64,000 nt of DNA from Rhodococcus rhodochrous (GTDB lineage: Bacteria > Actinomycetota > Actinomycetes > Mycobacteriales > Mycobacteriaceae): the NCBI RefSeq assembly GCF_014854695.1, contig NZ_CP027557.1, positions 5,124,891 through 5,188,890 on the forward strand, in the 5' to 3' direction. A program made the position numbers and the translations under genes. The notes beneath the pieces were generated by a model. That model was given only the letters and a program-made list of their open reading frames with translations, did not search any database and had not been told where the DNA came from. This document shows positions 58,231 through 64,000 of the stretch, one piece after another. The first letter of the stretch is position 1; each line of letters starts with the position of its first letter.

Positions 58231-59037
58231 TCAGCCGAAATCGACCTGCCGATGCGCATTCGCGAGCGCGGTGACCACACCGGTGCCGAACGCCCCGAGG
58301 CGGTCGAACAACACCGCCGTCCCGACCGCGATGCCCTCGCTGCTGATGTGGTTGTCGGCCTCGATACCGACCTCCGGCCCCTCCGGCAGGCGGGACAGCG
58401 CCAGGGTGACATCGGAATTGATGTAGCCGACACCCTTGTCCGACCAGTTGGTCACGAACGACGTGCCCTCACCGACGGTCGCGGTGTTGACGAACGGCGA
58501 CAGTTCCTCACCGACGATGATCGGCAGCTGCCGCGACCACAGCCGCTTGCGATCGGAGTTCTGGTGCTCCGACCGCACCCGCGTCCACCCCGGACCGTCA
58601 CTGCCGTACCAGGACGAGTACTCGAGCGGTCCGGGCTGCGTCTCCAGGGAACCGGGAGGGGGCGTCGGGGACTCGCCACGCAGCCATACCGATCCGGGCG
58701 GCGGGGCCGACTTGCGGAGGAAGGTGAGCGTCGCGCGCGCCGACACCTCGCCACCCTGCATCAGGTTCGCGTCCGCGACGCGGATGCGGTTGCCGTCGCG
58801 AACCCGGGTGGTGATGAAGGTGATCGGCTCGTTGCGGACCGGCCTGAAGAGATCGAGCGTGAACCGGGACGGGACGAAACCCTCGACGGCATGGTGGATC
58901 TCGAGCTCGCGTGCGACCAGACCGCTCACACACGGCCCGTTGAGCATCGTGTCCGACCACGGGCTGGTCGCGTACTTCGTGGGCAGGTAGACACCGTCGT
59001 CCTCGGTGAAGTAACCGCGGTTCTTGCGCTCGTGCAT
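58231..59037 (-). CDS. Thioesterase-family protein (acyl-CoA thioesterase-like, double hotdog)
   Basis: 268 residues with two hotdog-like halves, similar in layout to TesB-type proteins: DTMLNGPCVSGLVARELE and VPSRFTLDLFRPVRNEPITFITTRVRDGNRIRVADANLMQGGEVSARATLTFLR in the first, and YINSDVTLALSRLPEGPEVGIEADNHISSEGIAVGTAVLFDRLGAFGTG in the second. Probably hydrolyses a CoA ester. ATG at 59037. First gene of an operon with the cyclase gene; 41 bases from the divergent nucleoside hydrolase. Confidence 0.72.
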   Translation of the reverse strand: MHERKNRGYFTEDDGVYLPTKYATSPWSDTMLNGPCVSGLVARELEIHHAVEGFVPSRFTLDLFRPVRNEPITFITTRVRDGNRIRVADANLMQGGEVSARATLTFLRKSAPPPGSVWLRGESPTPPPGSLETQPGPLEYSSWYGSDGPGWTRVRSEHQNSDRKRLWSRQLPIIVGEELSPFVNTATVGEGTSFVTNWSDKGVGYINSDVTLALSRLPEGPEVGIEADNHISSEGIAVGTAVLFDRLGAFGTGVVTALANAHRQVDFG

Positions 59038-59078
59038 TCGGGAATTCTCCCAGCACCGGCCGCGGCGCGCTCATCGGG

Positions 59079-60173
59079 ATGCCCCAAGATGGGATCGTGC
59101 ACGTACACGAACCCGATGTTCCGGCCGCCCGTACCCGCCTGATCGTCGACGTCGACACCGGCATCGACGACGCTCTCGCCCTGCTCTATCTCGTCGCGAG
59201 TCCGGAAGCCGAGATCGTCGCCGCCCTGTGCACGGCGGGGAACGTGCCGGTGGACCAGGTCACCGCCAACACGCTGTCGTGGCTCGAGGTGTGCGGCCGG
59301 TCCGATATCGAAGTGGCTGCCGGATCGCAGGTTCCGCTGGTCGCGCCGCTGATGACCACCGAGGACACCCACGGTCCACAGGGGATCGGGTACGCAGAGC
59401 TTCCCGCTGCGTCGCGATCGCGGTCGTCGCGATCGGCCGCGCAGGCGTGGGTCGATCTCACCCGCGAGCACCCGGGAGAGCTCACCGGGCTCGTCACCGG
59501 TCCGCTCACCAACCTCGCCCTCGCCCTGCGCATCGATCCGGAACTGCCGTCGCGGTTGCGTCGCCTCGTGATCATGGGTGGGTGTTTCCACCATCCCGGT
59601 AATACGACGCCGACCTCGGAATGGAACGTCGCGGTGGATCCGGAGGCCGCCAAGGTCGTGTTCGACGCGTTCTCGATCGCGCCTCCGGACCGGCGGCCGA
59701 TCGTGTGCCCGCTCGATGTCACGGAGTCGATCGAGATGCATCCCGAGCATGTCGCGCGGATCGGGGACGTCGTCGGTGTGCCCCGCTCCGGGGAACTCTC
59801 CCCGGATGCTCCGCGCGGTACGCGGTCGACGGCCGATGTCCCTCTCGTCCGCCACATCTCCGATGCACTGCGGTTCTACATGGAATTTCATCGTGACCAG
59901 GGCCTGGGCTTCCTCGCGCACGTGCACGACCCGTTCGCCGCGGCGGTCACGCTGGGCACGGTTCCCTACACCTCCCGGCCCGCGACGGTCGACGTCGAGC
60001 TCGACGGACGGCTCACCCGGGGCACGACGGTCGCCGATCTGTCCGGTATGTGGCAAAGGACGCCGAACGCGGATATCGTGGCGGGCACCCGTCCGGCAGA
60101 GTTCTTCGATCATTTCGTCGAGCGGGTGGGATCGTACATTCGCGACTTGAACCTACCCCCGAGTAAGAACTAG
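59079..60173 (+). CDS. Inosine/uridine-preferring nucleoside hydrolase family protein
   Basis: 364 residues. The N-terminal calcium motif VDVDTGIDDALALLYL (DxDxxxDD) is diagnostic, and TGPLTNLALALRIDPEL and VIMGGCFHHPGNTTPTSEWNVAVDPEAAKVVF fit the family. Cleaves ribonucleosides to base and ribose in salvage. ATG at 59079 is used; GTG at 59097 is also possible, and neither has a strong Shine-Dalgarno. The C terminus has an uncommon insertion around VPRSGELSPDAPRGTRSTAD. Confidence 0.85.
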   Translation: MPQDGIVHVHEPDVPAARTRLIVDVDTGIDDALALLYLVASPEAEIVAALCTAGNVPVDQVTANTLSWLEVCGRSDIEVAAGSQVPLVAPLMTTEDTHGPQGIGYAELPAASRSRSSRSAAQAWVDLTREHPGELTGLVTGPLTNLALALRIDPELPSRLRRLVIMGGCFHHPGNTTPTSEWNVAVDPEAAKVVFDAFSIAPPDRRPIVCPLDVTESIEMHPEHVARIGDVVGVPRSGELSPDAPRGTRSTADVPLVRHISDALRFYMEFHRDQGLGFLAHVHDPFAAAVTLGTVPYTSRPATVDVELDGRLTRGTTVADLSGMWQRTPNADIVAGTRPAEFFDHFVERVGSYIRDLNLPPSKN

Positions 60174-60210
60174 CGTCGACAGCGCACAGTTCGGGGACAA
60201 GGAGATAAAC

Positions 60211-60609
60211 GTGGCACAGAAAGTGCGCGTCCAATATTTCGACGATATCGACGGCCAACCGATCATGGACGGCCTGGCGCAGTCGTTCCGCATCACGGTC
60301 GACGACGACGAGTACGAAATCGACCTGCGGCCGGCGAACGCAGACAAGTTCCTGGCGGTACTCCGCCCGTGGCTGCACGAGAAGGCACCTGAGAAGCCCG
60401 CATCGAGCACCCGCACCATCACGCCGAAGCAGACGGTGACAAAGGCCCGCACACGGACGGCGGGGACCCACAAGGTGATTCCGCCCACCCGGTCGCCGGA
60501 GCAACTGGCCGCGATCCGACACTGGGCCCGTAACAAGGGCTACGACGTCAGCTCGCGCGGCCGGATCCCGCGGCACATCCTCGAGCGGTTCGAAGCCGCT
60601 CACTCCTGA
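60211..60609 (+). CDS. lsr2: Lsr2-family nucleoid-associated protein
   Basis: 132 residues. N-terminal dimerisation domain (MAQKVRVQYFDDIDG, DDDEYEIDLRPANADKFLAVLRPWL), a basic linker, and the C-terminal DNA-binding domain with IRHWARNKGYDVSSRGRIP, whose RGR inserts into the minor groove of AT-rich DNA. It acts like H-NS, silencing AT-rich or foreign genes. The GTG start at 60211 follows aaggaga. The linker is longer and more basic than in mycobacterial Lsr2 (112 residues). Rhodococci can have more than one copy. Confidence 0.9.
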   Translation: MAQKVRVQYFDDIDGQPIMDGLAQSFRITVDDDEYEIDLRPANADKFLAVLRPWLHEKAPEKPASSTRTITPKQTVTKARTRTAGTHKVIPPTRSPEQLAAIRHWARNKGYDVSSRGRIPRHILERFEAAHS

Positions 60610-60616
60610 GCATCAC

Positions 60617-60637
60617 CCCGCCGCCTTCCGCGGCGGG
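60617..60637. terminator. Hairpin between lsr2 and FUSC genes
   Basis: Perfect 8-bp GC arms (60617-60624 and 60630-60637), 5-base loop CTTCC, 8 bases after the lsr2 stop. Likely terminator, perhaps for both convergent genes. Confidence 0.6.
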
Positions 60638-60670
60638 CCATGAACGCCACCGACGACCGGTGCCGCCTCG

Positions 60671-62083
60671 TCACGCGACGAGATGGTGCCGGTCGTCGCG
60701 TCGGATGGTCACCGCAGCGACGATCACGCCCACGACCACGCCGATGACGGTGTCGGCGACCCGGTTGGCGGCGAGACCCGGACCCGCGTGCTGCCCGAGG
60801 CCGGTGAGCAGCAACGCCATCGTCGTCACCCCGACCGAGGCGAGCCCGTAGTTCCGGGTCACCGTGAGTTCGGTGAGCGTCTGGAACAGCACGGCGGCCG
60901 CGACCACCGGCCAGTAGCCCAGGTCGAGCGCGAGCAGCACGGCAGCGATCAGTGCGCCGCCGACATTGCCGATCAGACGCTGGATGCCGCGCTGAACGGT
61001 GTTGCGGTAGTTCAATCCCTGCAGCGCCGCCATGGCACCCATCGCAGCCCACAGCGGATGGTCGAGCCCGATCAGTGCTGCGAACGACGCGGCGAGCAAC
61101 GACGCCACGAAGATCCGGGCCGCTCCGATCAGCACGAGACGGTCGAGCAGACGACTGCATCCTTCGCGGACGAAGCCGGGCGGCGTCGGCAGCACCGGCC
61201 GACCCTCGGCATCGACACGCGGAATCTCGATGTCGCGCCGCGCCTTCCGAAGTTCCTTCTCGAACCGGGCGAAGTCGTCGCGGCGTGCGCGGGAGGTGTC
61301 GTGCGATCTGCTGTCGAGAACCGTCTCGGCCGCGTCGAGCAGGGCGACCAGTTCGTGGACATGGGCGTCCGAACGTCGCGGGGTGTTCAGTGCGACGGTC
61401 TCGCGCGCCTTCCGGATGCTCTGTCTCGCGGCGGGAACGGCGTCCGCACCGCGGATTTCGACGGCGGAGACCGCCGCGAGGGCGCGCGCGACCGCGAGGC
61501 GAGCGGGCGTATGGGGATGGGAGAGCGCGGGCAGCATCGCGATGACATATCCGAGCAGCGCACCGATGGTCGCCGCGACGGTGACCAGGCCCGCGTCACC
61601 CCATCCGTCGGAGAAACCGGCGGCGCCGGCGGCGGCGAAGATGAGGATCACCGGGCCGGGGCCCATGAGCGAGAAGGCCGTGAACACCCAGTACGCGACG
61701 GCCGAGCCCACCGAGAGCGCGACGATCTGCACCCACAGTGGGGCGCCCATCGCGCCGAGTGCAGCCCCGAAGGCGGTGTAACCGGCGATGCCGAGACCTA
61801 CCCACGGAAGGCGCACCGCGAGACGCGGATACGGCTCGTATCGCAGGAAGGCACTGGTGAGTGCGCCGAGAGCGGCGAAGCCGGCGACCTGTCCGTAACC
61901 GAGCAGACCGCCGCCGACGAGAGCGAGCATCGTCGCGAATCCCACGCGCAGCGCCACGGCCACGGTCGGGTCGCCACGCCGCACTTCGAGGGCGTCCTTC
62001 CACGCGCTCGTCGAGAGCGGATGCGCGAGCGCTCCCCGGGTGTGACGGAGCTGGGGACGGTCGTCGAGTCGGCGGTCGAGCAT
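60671..62083 (-). CDS. FUSC-family membrane protein (aromatic acid exporter-like)
   Basis: 470 residues. Two hydrophobic blocks of about five to six segments each (about 45-175 and 320-460) flank a soluble helical region (about 190-310), the layout of FusC/AaeB-type proteins. These are thought to export aromatic carboxylic acids or lipid-like compounds. ATG at 62083. Divergent from a MarR gene, 70 bases away, which probably controls it. In an organism that handles many aromatic acids a protective efflux role is plausible, but it is inferred. Confidence 0.75.
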   Translation of the reverse strand: MLDRRLDDRPQLRHTRGALAHPLSTSAWKDALEVRRGDPTVAVALRVGFATMLALVGGGLLGYGQVAGFAALGALTSAFLRYEPYPRLAVRLPWVGLGIAGYTAFGAALGAMGAPLWVQIVALSVGSAVAYWVFTAFSLMGPGPVILIFAAAGAAGFSDGWGDAGLVTVAATIGALLGYVIAMLPALSHPHTPARLAVARALAAVSAVEIRGADAVPAARQSIRKARETVALNTPRRSDAHVHELVALLDAAETVLDSRSHDTSRARRDDFARFEKELRKARRDIEIPRVDAEGRPVLPTPPGFVREGCSRLLDRLVLIGAARIFVASLLAASFAALIGLDHPLWAAMGAMAALQGLNYRNTVQRGIQRLIGNVGGALIAAVLLALDLGYWPVVAAAVLFQTLTELTVTRNYGLASVGVTTMALLLTGLGQHAGPGLAANRVADTVIGVVVGVIVAAVTIRRDDRHHLVA

Positions 62084-62099
62084 CCGTCCACCGTATTAC

Positions 62100-62111
62100 T
62101 TTACTAATAAA
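62100..62111. promoter_or_regulatory. AT-rich inverted repeat in FUSC-MarR gap
   Basis: TTTACTAATAAA, a 4-bp inverted repeat around CTAA, lies in a strikingly AT-rich stretch (62093-62130) of an otherwise GC-rich window. Likely MarR operator overlapping one or both promoters, and a possible Lsr2 target. Confidence 0.5.
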
Positions 62112-62153
62112 ATATCTATGAAATTGTTCGTCCGATACCGTTAGACTTGCCAC

Positions 62154-62666
62154 ATGCCCTCCGAGACACCCCAGCCCGATTACGTCGATCGCGTACGTCT
62201 CGGATGGACCGCTCACTACCCCGACCTCGACCTCCGCCCCATCGACGTGATCGGCCGCATCACCCGCATCGGCTCGCTCGCGCTCACCTACTTCGATCGG
62301 GAACTCGAAGCGAGCGGCATCAGCCGCAGCGAATTCGAGGTCCTCAGCGCGCTCGCCCGCAGCGACCATCCGTTACGCGCCAGCGAGGTCACCTCGATCA
62401 CGGGCATCTCCGGCGCGTCGACCACGAAGCACACCGAGCGACTCGCCAAACTCGGTCTCGTCGAACGCAAACGACTCGAACGCGACGGCCGCGTCGTGCT
62501 GCTCACCCTCACCGACGACGGGCGCGCACTCGTCGAGAAGGAATTCCCGCGACGCCTGGCGCGCGAGCGGCAGATGCTCGACGGGCTCGACGACGACGAG
62601 GTGCAGGTCCTGTCCGATCTGTTGCGCAAGGTCGTCCGCAACGTCGAGAACCACTATCCGGCCTGA
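62154..62666 (+). CDS. MarR-family transcriptional regulator
   Basis: 170 residues with a central winged helix (about 60-130): LTYFDRELEASGISRSEFEVLSALARSDHPLRASEVTSITGISGASTTKHTERLAKLGLVERKRLERDGR, including the wing DGRVVLLTLTDDGRAL. Helical ends form the dimer interface. ATG at 62154, no strong Shine-Dalgarno. Divergent from the FUSC gene, so probably its repressor, released by an aromatic ligand as in many MarR systems. Confidence 0.85.
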   Translation: MPSETPQPDYVDRVRLGWTAHYPDLDLRPIDVIGRITRIGSLALTYFDRELEASGISRSEFEVLSALARSDHPLRASEVTSITGISGASTTKHTERLAKLGLVERKRLERDGRVVLLTLTDDGRALVEKEFPRRLARERQMLDGLDDDEVQVLSDLLRKVVRNVENHYPA

Positions 62667-62679
62667 CCCCCGGAAGAGC

Positions 62680-63159
62680 TCAGGGCATCTCCTGCGTCTC
62701 GGCCCGTTCGATCTCGCTCACGGCGCGACGCAGATACGCTTCGGGAGCCACGCGGCGCGCAGCGACGAGATCGGCGACGACGAGCAGGCCCGCGGCCAGA
62801 TACTGCTCGGGGCGGATCCTCGGGCGTTCGGCGTCGGGATCGGACACGCCGAGCGCACCCGTGAGCACGGCGACGACGGCCTCGGGTTCGAGCGACGGCA
62901 ACCATCGCAGACCGGAGCGGACGGAGCGTTCGAGCACGGCCTGCACGTCCTCACCGGCGAGGCCGTCGGGATGCAGTTCCTCGAGCAACTCCCGGACCAT
63001 GCCCGCGTGCACGGCCGTGACCTGCTCGTAGGGCAGGTCGACGAGCACCGCAACCGCCTCGTCGAAGGGCTCGGCCGACTCGCTGCGGGCAGCGGCGAGC
63101 GCATCGGCGGTGGCCGTCGCGATCTCGCGCGGCGTTCTCGGCCAGTGGTCGGGCCACAC
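62680..63159 (-). CDS. Protein of unknown function
   Basis: 159 residues, acidic, Ala/Glu/Leu rich and mostly helical, no membrane segment or motif that I recognise. It starts MWPDHWPRTPREIATATADALA and contains LRRAVSEIERAETQEMP at the C terminus. GTG at 63159 has aggag 6 bases upstream. It lies 33 bases after the DUF72 gene and is probably in the same unit. Its stop is 13 bases from the stop of the convergent MarR gene. Confidence 0.6.
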   Translation of the reverse strand: MWPDHWPRTPREIATATADALAAARSESAEPFDEAVAVLVDLPYEQVTAVHAGMVRELLEELHPDGLAGEDVQAVLERSVRSGLRWLPSLEPEAVVAVLTGALGVSDPDAERPRIRPEQYLAAGLLVVADLVAARRVAPEAYLRRAVSEIERAETQEMP

Positions 63160-63192
63160 AGCGATCTCCTGTCCTTCCTCCGGACGCCCGGG

Positions 63193-64000
63193 TCACAGGC
63201 GTTCCTGCAACGCGAGCGCGTCGTGCGGTGCACAGCCTTTCATGTCGTTGTCGAAGTACACGTAGACGTCCCTGCCGTCGCCGAGCCACCGGCGGATCCG
63301 CTCGGCCCACACGTCGAGGACCTCGGGGGTGTACCCGCTCGCGTACAACTCCTTGTCGCCGTGCATCCGCACGTAGACGAAATCGCTCGTGACGTCGGTG
63401 AGGAACGGGAACCTGCCGGCCGTGTCGGCGACGACGAGCCCGATATCGTGCGCGCGCAGCAACTCCACGGCCTCCGGGCTCGCGAGGTCGGGGTGCCGCA
63501 CCTCGACGGCGTGCCGCAGCGGACGCTCGGCATCCACCTCCACCCACACCCGGTCGTCGGCGAGTTTGTCGGTGTGCCGGCGGGCGAGTTCGCCGGCGGC
63601 CGTCGTCGTGCGGGGCAACCGGTCGAAGAAGTCCGCGAACCTGTCCTCCTCGAAACCGAGGGTCGGCGGGAGCTGCCACAGCACCGGACCGAGTTTCGGG
63701 CCGAGCGCGAGTACGCCGGAGGCGAAGAAATTGGCGAGGGCGTCGTCGACACCCGCGAGCCGCTTCATGTGGGTGACGAACCGCCCGCCCTTGACGGCAT
63801 AGACGAAGTCGTCGGGTGCGGCGTCCCGCCACGCGAGATAACTGCTCGGGCGCTGCAGCGAGTAGAACGAGCCGTTGATCTCGATCGACCCGAACCGCTG
63901 GGCGGCGTATTCGAGTTCCCGGCGCTGGACGAGTCCTTCCGGATAGAAGTCTCCGCGCCAGCCCGGATAGCGCCATCCCGATATCCCGATCCTCGCCCCG
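63193..64000 (-). CDS. DUF72 (YecE-like) protein, 5' truncated by the window end
   Basis: TIM-barrel protein of the DUF72 family. The frame is open from 63999 and begins within ARIGISGWRYPGWRG, which is very near the usual N terminus, so only a few residues are missing. Family stretches: GSIEINGSFYSL, LPPTLGFEEDRFADFFDRLP, ADTAGRFPFLTDVTSDFVYVRMHG and YVYFDNDMKGCAPHDAL. The function of DUF72 is not established; a nuclease-like role has been suggested. It ends RL after 268 visible codons. Confidence 0.85.
   Translation of the reverse strand, partial: GARIGISGWRYPGWRGDFYPEGLVQRRELEYAAQRFGSIEINGSFYSLQRPSSYLAWRDAAPDDFVYAVKGGRFVTHMKRLAGVDDALANFFASGVLALGPKLGPVLWQLPPTLGFEEDRFADFFDRLPRTTTAAGELARRHTDKLADDRVWVEVDAERPLRHAVEVRHPDLASPEAVELLRAHDIGLVVADTAGRFPFLTDVTSDFVYVRMHGDKELYASGYTPEVLDVWAERIRRWLGDGRDVYVYFDNDMKGCAPHDALALQERL

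Overview
The window reads as chromosomal DNA of a high-GC mycolic-acid actinomycete, most likely Rhodococcus (R. rhodochrous / R. pyridinivorans / R. ruber group). The grounds are an Lsr2 protein, a two-component PheA-type phenol hydroxylase, a CYP255A-type guaiacol O-demethylase, an IclR-type regulator beside catABC, and a LuxR/LAL-type regulator inside the ben operon. No tRNA, rRNA, CRISPR array, insertion sequence or phage gene is visible. Coding density is high and nearly every convergent gene pair is separated by a GC-rich hairpin.

Aromatic funnel, 1-29100. A truncated VanB-like reductase and a VanK-like importer open the window. After an unrelated block (ARE-type ABC-F ATPase, monoacylglycerol lipase, LigB-type dioxygenase, HSL-type esterase, phosphodiesterase) come catABC with divergent catR, then pheR with pheA2A1, an AraC regulator with gcoAB, and benABCDK-benR-benE. 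Phenol hydroxylase, guaiacol O-demethylase and benzoate dioxygenase/diol dehydrogenase all make catechol. CatA, CatB and CatC take catechol to the enol-lactone of beta-ketoadipate. The later pca steps are not in the window. BenC carries an extra C-terminal FCD (GntR sensor-like) domain.

Mixed block, 29100-40370. UvrA-like ATPase, VOC protein with AraC regulator, gpsA, nitroreductase, AAA ATPase, AztD-like zinc lipoprotein with a leaderless-looking promoter, GT87 glycosyltransferase, AzlCD amino-acid exporter and a small M50 peptidase.

Acyl-CoA cluster, 40375-57541. Three acyl-CoA synthetases, four acyl-CoA dehydrogenase (ACAD) genes, two crotonases, a double-hotdog MaoC dehydratase, an IpdC/NPD-like flavin oxidoreductase, a small unknown protein and a GntR/FCD regulator. 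The ACAD genes form one split pair and two fusions in opposite domain order. All four promoter regions carry versions of one 16-bp palindrome close to ACATAGTTAACTATGT, so the cluster looks like one local regulon. There is no thiolase or 3-hydroxyacyl-CoA dehydrogenase, and both crotonases lack the two classical catalytic glutamates. The substrate cannot be read from sequence; a branched or cyclic carboxylic acid is my guess. This is the best candidate for an undescribed system here.

Right end, 57561-64000. Cyclase-family hydrolase and thioesterase (one operon), nucleoside hydrolase, Lsr2, FUSC exporter with divergent MarR regulator, a small unknown protein and a DUF72 gene cut by the window end.
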